A DNA stretch of 64,000 nucleotides from Haematococcus lacustris (GCA_030144725.1 JASKMD010000008.1:10215529-10279528); one strand, 5' to 3'; counted from the first letter of the stretch, positions 44,866-56,184 are shown. Notes: generated by a model from the sequence alone, not told the origin. Numbers and translations: made by a program.

Positions 44866-45438
44866 GCACATTCCCCTACTCTCATGGGCAGGGGAAGTGT
44901 TATCTGTTGTCCGAACTGGGTAACTGCGACCTACAGCCGGCACCAATACCTGATTCACTACCCCAACCCGCTTGCGAAGGCCAGGAAACCTATGTTGGCA
45001 TGAAATACATGCTCTGATGTAAGCAACAGCTTCAGCATTGCGCAGTGCACACATGCTACTGTGCTACAGGCTGCTGGGCTGTGGCCTTGCCTTGGGGGCT
45101 CGGTCTCGCAGCTTCTTGAAGCCCAATGCTGGGTACTCCTTGCCTTGGGCAGGAAGCCTTCCTCGGTGTGGCCACCTACACAGCTCCAGTGGGCGCCACT
45201 TGCTCTCCCCTGCCCGCTGGAGGTTGAGGGCTGCGTTGCAGTCCCTGTCCACCCATATGCCAAGGTCCCCAGGGGTGGCCTGGGCCAGCCAAGGGCACCA
45301 CATGAGCCTCCGCACTGGCGCCTCAAACCGCTTGCTCCAGGCTGACCGCAACAAGCGGTCCTGTACCTGACCCGGCTTGGGCTTCCAGTCCTCAGGCCTG
45401 GTGGGCTTGCTGCTGTCCAGCAGCTGCCCTACCCCTAG
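44866..45438 (-). mobile_element. Fanzor family A relic abutting the guanylyl cyclase 3' end
   Basis: The 3' terminus at GCACATTCCCC carries a perfect 7 bp terminal stem (TTCCCCT/AGGGGAA). Upstream on the minus strand are the conserved 3' region and the stop, then KKLRD, KGKEYP, ELCRW, WVDRDCNAALN (RuvC-III) and APVRRLMWCP (the zinc-finger region). The copy is truncated at about 45438, directly beside the last cyclase coding segment. RuvC-I and RuvC-II are absent. Confidence 0.75.
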
Positions 45439-48400
45439 AATCAAGGAAAGCAGTCTGCATCCAGCCCTTGCCTTTCACGTCCACACCAGGTGTCTCACAC
45501 CAGGCCTCGTGAGGCAAATGTGACATGAAGGCCTGGCTGACGTGGATGACATCTGCCTTGCCCGTAGACGCCATCCTGCGGTGTACAAGTTCTCCGACTG
45601 TGAGCAGGGCTTCTTTGGCACCACAGTCCATGATGTGCGAGCAGTGATGAGGTGTGAGCAGGCAGCCTGTGATGAAGTTGCCGGCGAGCAGCATGTAGTG
45701 AGCAGCTGGACGAGCTAAATGAGCCCCCCAGTGCCAGGCCAGCCTAGAGGCTGCGGGTGGGCAAGGGGCCATGTGCTAGCGCGCACCTAGACGCTGTGTT
45801 GACGGTGTCGCCAAACAGGCAGAAGCGGGGCATCCGCGTCCCAATCACGCCGCTCATCACGGGGCCGCAGTGCAGGCCGCAGCGCATCTGGACCGGGTCG
45901 CCCCACGGATCCGTCACGCTCTGGGCGGCGCGAAGCATGGCTATGCTGAAGCGCAACAACTTGTGCGCGTGATCTGGGTCATGACCGCCTAGAGCTCCGC
46001 CATTGTGCAGGTGTCGCCGTTTAGGCGAATGAAGCTGCCGAGGTGCCGGAGAGCCGACATGCGGTCCGCGGTTGTCTTGGTTGGGGTCGGCACCCAGAGC
46101 TGCCTGCGATGACGTGAAGTAACCAAAGCCGTGCACAGCTGTGACGTGCACCTCCAGAAGATGAGTTTCATCGACTCCACACCGTTACACTACTCGCGAG
46201 CTTGCGGGTGAGCACTGCCTAGTCGGCACATGAGGAGCTGGGGAAGTGACTGGGCTGTCACCCCACCCGTGGAGTGGCACCTCACCTGAGTCCGACTCCT
46301 CCTGCCGTGCACACATGTACCGGTCACACCCACCTGCCATTCCTACCTTGGCAATTGGTGCTTAGCCATGACCATGCTAAGCAGAGATACAAACAGTGCC
46401 ACACTCACTCTCACCTCACTGATGCTGGGCGCGCCTTGCTGGCAGCTGTGGGTGTCCCCTGACCGGTCAAACAGGCCAGCACACACCATGTAGCAATCCT
46501 GCAGCAGCAGCAGCAGCAGCAGGAGCAGCAGCACACTCACTTCGGGCATGGCATGCAGGCTGAGTAGGTACAAGTAGGCTGAGTAGGTTTGCGTGCATCA
46601 GTTTCGAGAAGCAGTGCTTCAGCCTCCCTGGATGTGAGGGGAGGCGCTCACGAAATGATTGTAAGAGTAATCACTCCATGAATCCTGTGGAAACCCAAGT
46701 TGCTTGTAAAGGCCACAGACGTCTCAAAGCACATAACGTATTGGCGCGAAAGAAGCGGCAGGGCACCGCCAAGCAAAAGCAGGGCCCAACAAAGAAATCG
46801 AAAGGTGCGACGTCGACTTCAATGGTGTGTTGACCTCCGCGCTGTGTAAGCACCCGTCGCTCCTGTTGGTGCCATCGCAGCTTCTCGTTCACCTCAAGGC
46901 AAGCAACGACAGAATCGGAGAGAGGGCTGGAAACGCAGAGGCGCCAGGTACGGGGACCTATCCCGCATACTGTCCCGTACACCGTCCCGCCCTGAGTGTC
47001 GACACCTTGTGCCTTATCCTCAATCAAGCTGTCAATCAATCTTCACCCCCCCCGCCCCCACTGCCACCCCAACTCTCTAGGCTCTCTACCCTGCTTGGCA
47101 CCACTCCACACAACCATGCTGTCGACCTACCTACCCACGCACAGCAGCATAGCAGGCAGGGTTGGGAGGAGTTAACGGAGCTGAGAGTGCATAGGATGTA
47201 GGGAAACGCGTCAGGCACACAGACGACCACTGCCACAGCTGAGGGGCCCTCTAAGCCTCCTTAGGAAGTAGCGTTGAGCTGGCTGAGTGCAAGTAGGTGT
47301 GCGCTGGGGTCTGCAGCACCCACCCCAATGGTTTCCACCTTGTAGCAGTCCTGCAACGAACAGCAGTCGGCAGAGCAGCAGCAAGCTGTAGGAGAGAGCA
47401 GCACCCTCAGGTTGATACACGCCATCATACTGGCGCACTCCTCGAACTCTTGCTTGCACTGCCAGGGTGCACCAGTGCCTGTCACATTGAAGTCACACTG
47501 TCACTGTGGGGTCATACCTAGATCACACCACAATAACAATGATCTAAACTGACAGCTTGTGGCATAGGGGCTGCGTGCTGCGTGAGTTCTCTGGAGGGTG
47601 TGAGGCAGCTGTTGGCGGGGGAGTTGCCCCTGAAACCCACATGGTGCTCTAGGAGGTCGTCAAACAAGGAATACAAGTGGTCCAGGAGCAGCATGGTCTG
47701 CCCCGGGTCCATTCGCTGGCTCATGGTAGTGAAGCCCTGCAGCCAGGGTGGCAGGTCACACCACAAGGCGGGATTACCAGGCACTGCCAACAGCACACCT
47801 GCTCCTGGCTGCACACGCAGGAAAGAGTACCTGGGCGGTGGCTCTGCCCCTGTGCCCAGTTTATAACCCTCTTGCCCAGGTCTTAGTGACTTATGTCACC
47901 TCTTGCTTGATTGTCGCAAATGGTAGGTTTCGGGCAACACTGTTTTGTCTTGTATTGTGGTAGTAGATGGTACTTCGCGACTCTATCCACTCTCACTCTC
48001 GCGACTTACATTGGCAACAGTTACATTGACAACAGTTACATTGACTGCCACAGCTGAGGGGCCTGCAGCTTGACAGCAAGGAGGCACCATGCACTCTTTA
48101 CCATGCCCCTCCCTGTGCACAACACAACACCGCCCCTGGCACCATCAACTCCTCTAAGCAGCGAGATCAGCAACTGGTGGTACCACGCGGGGCAGCTCAG
48201 CAAGCTCTTCCCGCACCAGTGTGCAGCCGCCACTGACCCATACCTGGATGTGGGCAAACAGGATGGACACCTCCTGGTGCATGGTGGCCAGGTCCATGAC
48301 GTCACGCCCGCTCAGCTGGGGCAGGCCACCCGGGCTGGCGGGTGGCGGGGCCTGCTGACATGGTGCCGCCAGGGTGTCACAGGGAGGGCCAGCTGACTTG

Positions 48401-51400
48401 GCTGGACTGGGCTTTGCAGGGCTGATACTAATGAGGTGTCCTGTCACGCTGACAAAGGACTCCTTGCCGGCGTCCATGTCTAGACTGCTGGCAGCAGGTC
48501 CTGCTGCTGCTGCAAGACAGGTACGAGGGTGACTTGGTGGTTTCGGAGGTGGCAGGGGCAGCAACCACAACAGAGCTGTAGGGTCACTGATGCATGTGAG
48601 ATGACGATGATGGGCATCTCAACTCATCCAACGGCTGCAGCCAGTGCACAATGGCACAAGATGATGGTGAGCTGTGTAGTGTAGTGTGCCGTGTGTGGAA
48701 CAAGATAAGCTGTGCAGCTGGTCACTGTCAATGTGTGTGCCCTGCAGCTGAACGAGGCTGGGGTGTAACTTTGGTCAGGGGAGGAGAGGAGTTGGTGTGT
48801 GTGTGTTAACCCTCCTGCCATCATTGCTTACCAGGTAGAGTGACCCCGTCTGGTACTGCCAGCTGCTCTTGGGCCGTGTCGTGCTGCTCACCAGCCTTAG
48901 CTGTGTGCCGCTCTAGGAGCTTGGTGATGACCTGTGCGTGGGCAGGCAGGCATTGCACAGCCACGCGTCATGCGCTGCTAGCCCTGCCGTTTTGACAGTC
49001 TTTTGGAGCCTTTCCCAGCCTTTGGCGCCTTTTTCAGCCTTTGGAGCCTTCTTCAGAGCCTTGTGGAAGTGCCCTCTTGGAAGTGCCTTTGGAAGCTTTG
49101 CCCTTTTGGAAGTGCCTGCGTTTGCCCTTCCCGAACCCACTTCATCCACGATTACGTCCCTGTGGAGGACTGTGGAAGTGTCCTGTTGGAGGTGCGAGAG
49201 TGAGTGACATAGCCTCCTAGGTACAAGTAGGTACGTGCAGATATGAGAAGGTATGAGCCTAGTGATCCAGCAATGTATGATCCAGCAACTCAGATTGGGG
49301 TGGGCATCGACCCCGGCGTCACCCAGGCAGTCAGTGCAGCCTCAGGGGTGTGGGACGTGAGGTCTGGCCAGCTGGTAGCTGACCAGCTGGCCCGGTGGAA
49401 GCTGACCAAGGGCCAGGTCAAGCATGCCAGCGGGCTGAACAATGCCCGTTGTGCCACTGAGCGGTGGCTGGCTCCAATCAAGCCCCACCTCCAGCACCTG
49501 GCAGCAGCAAGCTCAGTCGGCACCTCCCTGGTCGCCAACCTGAAGCACATCACCGTCACCCTGGCCACTTGGGACGCTGTGTGGGAGGTGTACAAGGGCC
49601 CAAAGTGGGCACAGCAGCGGCTGCGGCACAGGAGCCCAGGACCGGGCGCTGGAGAAGTTGACAACCAGGCCAACCTCCCCTGTGGTAGCTGCAGGGAAGC
49701 TGCAGCCCTGAGCCCCTGTGCGTGCCTGCCTCACCTGTTGAGGCAGGATCTGCTGCAGCAGCGCCTCCTGCTGCCGCTGCAGGGCCGCCACCTGCTGCTC
49801 AGCGAGCACTGCATCCGTCACATCCACCTGGAGGGCAGGCGCAGGGAGCAGCACTGTGCTGTAGACCCAAATGTTCATGGCTTGACCCAGGGTTGATGCC
49901 CACCACAGGGATATCCCAGTGAGCCACATGGGCTTGTGCAGTGGGCACCATCACTGGGCAACATCACAGGCGGCGCCAGCTGCAGCTCTCACCACTCATG
50001 CATCACCCAGGGCAGGCGGTGGAAGCAGCACTGTGATGTAACCTGACTATAAGCAGGTAGTGGCACCTGCACACTGGGCTTGACCCTCTGGTGTTGGACT
50101 GCTCAGTGCTCACTGGCGCATTGGTATGCCGGCCAACAGCTGCAGCGCTGTGAAGCACCACAGGGAGCACCAGCTGTGGCCAGCACCGTTGCTGGCTGGT
50201 AAAAGGGACATCTGTCATTGTGTTTACAAGAGGCAGCAGCACCACAGCATTGCACCCTCAGTATGGGAGGGAACTCTTTCTGAGCTGCCACCTGGGCGAC
50301 ATGGACCCTGTCACCAACCGCCCTGGGCAACTGCAAGCCAGCCCAGTAGCAACCGCCCTGGCTGTGGTGGCGAGGCAGAAGTGCCCGGCAGCCGGGGCCT
50401 CCAAGCTGTACTGCTGCCCAGGTGCAGGGTTCAATGCCCGGGGAGGGCAGCTAGTTTGCTAGGCACCTCTTGAGCATATACACCTACACTGGCTATAGCG
50501 CAAGTCTTAACCCAAACTCCACAGGCCAACTCCCTGATCCTGCCTGCCTATCCCTCACAGCCCTCCCTGCAGTTTGCTCAACAGCAACAAAAAGGAACAG
50601 GCCCGCGACCCAGGCCGTCTCTCCAGCCACGCTGGCTGTTGCCTGGAGCCGGCACGTTTGGAAGTGCTTTTGGAGCTGCTGGTGCCCTTTTGGAAGTGCC
50701 CTTTGAGGTGCCCTTTGAGGTGCCCTTTTGGAAGTACCACCCAGCCCACCAAGGGCACAGGCAAGGCCCAGGGCAAGGCTGCCAAGGCCAAGCCAGCACC
50801 ACAGCCAGGCAGGTGGCTGGACAGGGACTGCAACGCAACGCTGAACATGGAGCTCATTGGGGAGAGCAGGTGGCGCCCATTGGAGCTGTGCTGGTGGCCA
50901 GAGCAGGGGAAGCTGCCCGCTAAGGGCAAGGAGTACCCAGGCCTGGGGTACAAGCGGCTGCGAGACAAGCCACCCAAGACCCAGCCCGCTGTGGCACAGT
51001 AGTGTGTGCCCTCCTTTGTTGAGCTGTCATCAGCTTACACTTAGAGCATGCAAGACATGCCAACAGTACGTCATAGCCCTCTGGGTCAGGCACTGTTGTA
51101 GGTGGTAGGCGACCATGACCATATGCATGGGAACTCCACACAGACAAAAACACCGTTTTGTAGGGGTCCACACCGAGTGTTCCACTGCAATGAAGGCTCA
51201 AGGTTGAGGGCCAAGGTGCTGGCTGTTGCCTGAAGTTTACAAAGATCTATCGCCCCTTATCCTGCAAGATCAGGAAGCTGCCGGTGGGTAGCCTCCGTCC
51301 ACTACTACACAGCTTCATCGGGCCGCCCTTGGCGGTTGCAAGCCCATCCCTGATGCCACATTCCATTTCAAATGACCACTGGGCTCCCTGTACGACCTAC

Positions 51401-54294
51401 CAGCCTGATGCTTGAAAGGCGTGTTTGAGCCTAACAAAGCCCTACAGGTGGCTGCGAACTCGGCTCCAACAGGGAGGCATTGCTACGATCCTGTTGGTAC
51501 CACCCTGTTGAGTACCACCCTGTTGGTACCCAACTCTGACCCTAATGCGCTGAGCCAGCTGATATTGACAGGGCTGTGCCAACATGTAGCTAATGTGCTG
51601 CTGTCATGCTACTGTCATAAGACTAAACTGCACACCAGGCTAACCTGCTGCCCCATAGGCTGAGACTGCATTCAACTTGCCTGTGCCACGACGTACACGT
51701 TGCCAAGGACGTGCGGGGCACGCACAGCTGTGATGTGGACCTCATGGAAGCAGCGCTGCTTTGCCTCCAGGCCCATCCACTGCCGCAGTTGCCAGTGCAC
51801 AACCTCTAGGCGTGCGCGGAAGCACTGCCCCACAGCAACCTGGTCATGCACCTGTTGCAGCTCCTCCTGGAGAGCCACAGGACAGGGCACAGCTAGAGCC
51901 ACAGGCCACAGGGCCCAGGGCCAGGGCACAGGGGTCACAAGGAACAGCCAGGGCCAACAAGCTTAGGGCCAGGAGCAAAGAGCATGAAACCATGTCTCAG
52001 TCTTGCATGGCTTGTGCCTGTACATGCATGGCAGGTGGTCCATGGCAGGTGGGTCAGGGCCGTGACATGGCTAACTGGGTTCGAGCTAATCTGTTACAGG
52101 CAGGAAGACAGAGGTACAGGTAGGCAGGAGGCCAGTATGAAGGTCAGCAGCAGCAGCAGCAGCAGCGGCGGCGGCGGCGGCGGCGGCGGCGGCTCACCTT
52201 GCGGCTGTTAAACAGCATGTCTAAGAAGTCCATGGGGCTGCTGTCAGCGCTGCCCTGGCTGACTGTGGCCCTGCAGGCTGGTTCAGCAGTGTTCAGTAGG
52301 TTGTGCCAGGCATGACAGCCTGGGCATACAGGGGCAGGCAGGGGCGGGTGATGAGAGGCGCACAGCCCTGGTCCTGGCGCAGCCTATGACCTCTGCCCCT
52401 GGCCCCTACTGTGTGACTGCCCCAGTTTGTCTGAAACGGTGTATGGTTGGCGGCTCTCCGATTAGATGGAAAGTCGATGCACACCCCAGCACGGCCACTC
52501 TGCTTTGATAGGGTCTTTCGTGGCTGTCTGACTGAGCACATCGCACCAGCTGAGCCAACCCCTCAGGTCCCATAATCATGGTCAGCTGCCAGTTTCTGTC
52601 AAACCTAATCCTGGACACCTGGATCAAGAAGTTTTCCGGGACAATACTTAGGAGTGACATGCAAGCATACGCAAGCCATTTGAGGTAGCCATCCTGGACT
52701 CTGAATCAGCACGCACTGTATTTGTAATGGTAACAACCTTGCATACTTTTGACACTGGGTCAGGGCTAGCACGTGATGAGGGCTAACCCACCCACCAAAA
52801 GCTGCCATGCTGGCTGCGTTCTGCCATAGTAGCTTGCCAGCGACTGGGTCCACAATTGTGAGGCATGCAGGCATGGACCTCATGGCCAACAGGTTCCGCA
52901 GACCCCACACAGAAGGGAGGGGGTCGTCCGCTGGGCAGGTCATGACCTGGGCATGAGGAAAGGCAGCGACCGCAAGGTACCCTGACTGTGTCATTGCATC
53001 AAGAGGTGACTCCCTGCTTTGGCTAGATGCAGGCACGAGAGGCACATGAGCGTGGGTGTCGCAGCAATAAGGGCAGGCAAGAGCAGTGTGATGTGATCAG
53101 GGTGGCATGGTGGGAGGCTGGTGAGTGAGGCGTGGCTAGCCAAGGGTATCAGCCTAGCTGACAGCCTGTGCTTCGTTGTAGGTTTGGCTGTTGGGTCCTA
53201 ATCTGGCGACATGTGGCCTGCACCACAACCTTGGACAAGGGGGGCCATCTGGAGCTGTGCATGCCTGACTGCAGGCTTTCTATGACATGGTGTAACCCTC
53301 AAGTGCTGCGCATGCCACAAAAGCTTCCAACCCAAGCACCGTGCTTGCTCATGCAGCCGATGCCCAAGCCTGTTTCCACCATGGAAGGGGTCTACCAGGG
53401 TTGTCCTGCTACTTCAAACCCACCGGGCCCTTGCCAGGAGTGCTTGCCTAAAGTGATTGCCTGGGGTGCTTGCATTGAGAATCAAACAGGGCCAGGTATG
53501 CACCTGGCATCGTTGAACTGACGAAGGCAGCAGCCAACAGATGACGCCTGCACGTGTGCTTTGCTTGCATGCAGCTGGGGTAGGGTAGGACACTGCTCAC
53601 CTGCTGCACCATGCCCCACCACCGCCTCCTCGGCTCTTGCGCAGAATTGCTCTCCACTTTAACTGCACACCATTTTAACTTGACTAACAGTCCACTACCA
53701 GCATTGCAGCACATTCCCCTACTCTCATGGGCAGGGGGAGTGTTATCTGTAGTCCGAACTGGGTAACTGCGACCTACAGCCGGCACCGGTACCTGATTCA
53801 CTACCCCAACCCGCTTGCGAAGGCCGAGAAATCTATGTTGGCATGAAACACGCACGGAGTATCCAGGTGCCGGAGTTACCAGGTCAGGGCACACCAGCAT
53901 TGCAGCGGCGCAGGCTAGCAGGGCATCTCAGTTTATGACTACATGTGTGGGAAGTGAGCCTCTATCACCGACATAACCGCAGCACCGCCCTCGTCGTCCC
54001 GCAAAGGCAGAATCAGATCCCCCCACTAGGGGTGGTGTCTCATCTGTATGGGATAGTGTTCCCGTGCACATGGCATGGCCGCCTTCCACCTACACTATTA
54101 CATGACCTGGCACCCAGCCCTAGGCAGCCGTCCCTGCCCCACTCTGAGGGACGGCAGAAGAGGGGCTCACCTGGGGCTTCAATGATGGCAGGGAACGAGA
54201 TGCCGATCATCAGTGAGCTGGCGCCCGGTGCAAAGCGCACGGCATGGACCACCATGGGGTGGAGCAGGCCCAGGCGCGTGTTCTTCACATGGGC
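45392..54294 (-). CDS. PAS-containing class III guanylyl cyclase
   Basis: Minus-strand exons, 5' to 3': 54171-54294 ([13 protein letters not shown]), 52796-52946 (PAS start, LTIVDP...[13 protein letters not shown]), 52198-52270 ([10 protein letters not shown]), 51681-51866 (PAS end, [14 protein letters not shown] donor), 49735-49827 ([11 protein letters not shown], coiled linker to ILPQQ), 48832-48931 (VITKLLERH), 48244-48509 (catalytic start, [11 protein letters not shown]), 47641-47736 ([15 protein letters not shown]), 47324-47350 (DCYKVETIG), 46415-46498 (DCYMVCAGL), 45787-45988 ([29 protein letters not shown]) and 45392-45575 ([24 protein letters not shown]). Glu in KVETIG and Cys in PRFCLFG specify guanine. 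The second metal Asp (GDCY), Asn and Arg (NTASR) are present, but the first metal Asp is His. The 46415/45988 junction phase is unresolved. Earlier exons probably lie at 55827-55919 and beyond. Confidence 0.85.
46501..46530. repeat. CAG/CTG short repeat in a cyclase intron
   Basis: About ten CAG-type triplets directly upstream (in gene sense) of the exon ending at 46498, forming the acceptor-proximal tract. Confidence 0.7.
49243..49680 (+). pseudogene. Fanzor fragment with RuvC-I, antisense in a cyclase intron
   Basis: The plus-strand frame contains [17 protein letters not shown], a RuvC-I motif with the first catalytic Asp. It continues with [10 protein letters not shown] and [22 protein letters not shown], which recurs in the 54.7 kb copy. 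The similarity stops near 49680, just before the cyclase exon at 49735-49827 on the other strand. It may be the 5' half of the copy whose C-terminus lies at 50.75-51.0 kb, split around that exon. Confidence 0.7.
50740..51110 (+). mobile_element. Fanzor family B C-terminal relic
   Basis: Plus strand: lysine/proline linker ([15 protein letters not shown]), [11 protein letters not shown] (RuvC-III), [25 protein letters not shown], and a stop at about 51000-51002. The family B tail follows to about 51110 (GTCAGGCACTGTTGTAGG), but its hairpin is degraded. It lies in the intron between cyclase exons 49735-49827 and 51681-51866, antisense. Confidence 0.75.
52137..52192. repeat. (AGC)n/(GGC)n tract in a cyclase intron
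   Basis: About seven AGC units followed by about nine GGC units, next to the donor of exon 52198-52270. Confidence 0.85.
53709..53878 (-). mobile_element. Fanzor family A short derivative in a cyclase intron
   Basis: About 145 bp of the family A 3' terminus, with hairpin, is joined directly to CGGAGTATCCAGGTGC (53855-53870), the sequence also found at the far end of the 37.9 kb copy. No coding part remains. At 170 bp it has the size of a MITE-like derivative. It is in the same orientation as the cyclase gene. Confidence 0.65.
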
Positions 54295-54679
54295 CTAGGG
54301 TGGCAGCAGGGGCACACCATCCCTTCCACAGGCTTGCGCTTGCGCTGACGTCTGACGTCGAACCACACATGAAAGTGATGCACACATGACAAAACTGCCA
54401 AGGTTGCTGAGATGGCCAAACTGGCCTGCTGGCCCTTGCTGGCCTGCTTGTTACTAACACTGGGCTGCTGGTTAAGCTGTTTGTTAAGCTGCCTGATGAG
54501 CTGCTAATTGATGATCACGCTGTGCTTGTTGATCACGCTGTGATGCCTGGTTGTCGGAAGCACACCCACCTCCCACTCCAACATGAACCTGCTGTTGCTG
54601 CGCCATGCTCGGCTGGACCATTTGGCTGCAGCGTGGAGGTCCTGGGATGTGGGCAGCAAGCATGGCGCTTTGACCATCC

Positions 54680-55690
54680 CTGGAGGCCAACCAGCAGCAC
54701 ATCACCACCACCCTGGCCACCTGGGATGCGGTGTGGGAGGTGTACCTAACCCTCAAGTGGGCACAGCAGCGGCTGCGGCTGTATGGAGCCCAGGACCGGG
54801 CGCTGAAGCAGTTCTTCAAGGTGGTGAGAGCGGGTGGGTGGGTGGGAGGGTTATGTACTGAGAGGTGGTGGGCATGAAGTAAATGAGTATTTGATGGTGC
54901 CATGCCTAACCTGGTGCCACCATGCCAGCCACCATGTGTGCCTCGTGTGCATGACTGCAGCTGGAGGAGGAGATGGCAGAGGTGCCCATGAAGCGCTACG
55001 ACTGTGTCAAGCAGCTGGTGGTTTCATTTGGTGCAGCTGGCATTGGCAGCCAGGGATGGCAGGGCGCTGAAGCAGTGCTGCAAGCCTGCTCCAAGGTGGG
55101 GTGCAGTCCCAGGGGCACAGACCACTGGAAGCCCCCAGCAGGGCAGGTGGATCACTGCCTGCTGCGCCCAGCCTGGAGCCAGCAGCGTGACCAGCCGGTG
55201 CCGGGCCTGATATGCTGCCCGTTTTTTAGCCCCCGCATCCTGCCACAGCCCTCACACAGCAGCCAGGAAGCCTCGCAGCCAGCAGCCTCAGAGGCTGGGC
55301 CCAGCACTACCCCGTCAGCCAAGCGCAGCAAGCGTACCAAGGATGAGCAGGCAGCTGAGCCCACCCAGCCCACCAAGGGCAAAGGCAAGGCCCAGGGCAA
55401 GGCTGCCAAAGCCAAGGCAGCACCACAGCCAGGCAGGTAGGTAGACAGGGAGTGCAATGCAGCGCTGAACATGCGCTGCATTGAGAGCAAATGGCGCCGG
55501 CTGGAGTTGTGCTGGTGGCCAGACCAGCTGAAGCTGCCAGCCAAGGGCAAGGAGTATCCTGAGCTGGGCAACAAGCGGCTGCGAGACCGCCCGCCCAAGG
55601 CCCAGCAGCAGCCACCTGCTATAGCACAGTAGTGCGTCCCCTGAGTGACCTGTTACCAGCTTACAATCAGTGCATAGTGTAGGTGGATTA
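54680..55690 (+). pseudogene. Fanzor family B copy, catalytically dead, in a cyclase intron
   Basis: Contains [26 protein letters not shown], then a GT-AG intron (about 54823-54960), then LEEEMAEV...QLVVSFGAAGIGSQGW and QACSKVGCSPRGTDH. The RuvC-II block expected here is deleted, and the sequence jumps to KPPAGQVDH. After the linker an in-frame TAG at 55438-55440 replaces the usual Trp codon, and RuvC-III reads DRECNAALN, with Glu in place of the catalytic Asp. It ends RLRDRPPKAQ, stop, and a shortened tail. It is antisense to the cyclase. Confidence 0.78.
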
Positions 55691-55826
55691 ACTCCATACA
55701 GACAAAACAACGCGAAAACAACAAAGTCTCTAGTGAGGGTCTAGGTGCCGTGACCTTACCCACTGCAGCAGGACCACTAGCGCTGGAGCTAGGGCTGTAA
55801 GGCAGGGATGGGTCACATGCGCCCAC

Positions 55827-55919
55827 CTTGAAGCCAAAACATTGCAGCATGGGCTCACTCATGAATTGAAGGGAGGTCTGCAGCCATGGCAGGTCTGGTA
55901 CATATTGAAGGGGTGGCTC
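55827..55919 (-). CDS. Candidate upstream exon of the guanylyl cyclase
   Basis: The minus-strand segment encodes QYVPDLPWLQTSLQFMSEP and MLQCFGFK, between an acceptor (CCCAG) and a donor (GTGGGC). Its style and orientation fit the N-terminal region of the cyclase. The intervening intron down to 54294 holds the family B Fanzor. Joining it to the next exon is inference. Confidence 0.5.
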
Positions 55920-56184
55920 CTGGGTTTATTTCTTGCAGGCTTGTGGATGCTGGGACTGGTGTGTGATGCAGCCTACTTGCAGGAAAGGCCCTGTCGTGCA
56001 CGTACTGCTGTCGTACTTCTGCACATGCTGTTGAAGTGTTTCACCTGCAAGGATTTGGCAAGCACTCGTGGGCAGCATAGCGAGGTTGGCAATACATGGT
56101 GGTAGCACCCAACTTATACATCTCCTACAGCTTTGCTGGGGTTGTGTTGCCAGACCCCTGATACACATGACACACTGACAGCAC

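Noticed and set aside
52406..52660. Extra PAS exon of the cyclase from a minus-strand frame ([15 protein letters not shown])
   Set aside because: No splice signals in phase with neighbouring exons and no clear match to the PAS region, which is already covered by 52796-52946, 52198-52270 and 51681-51866.
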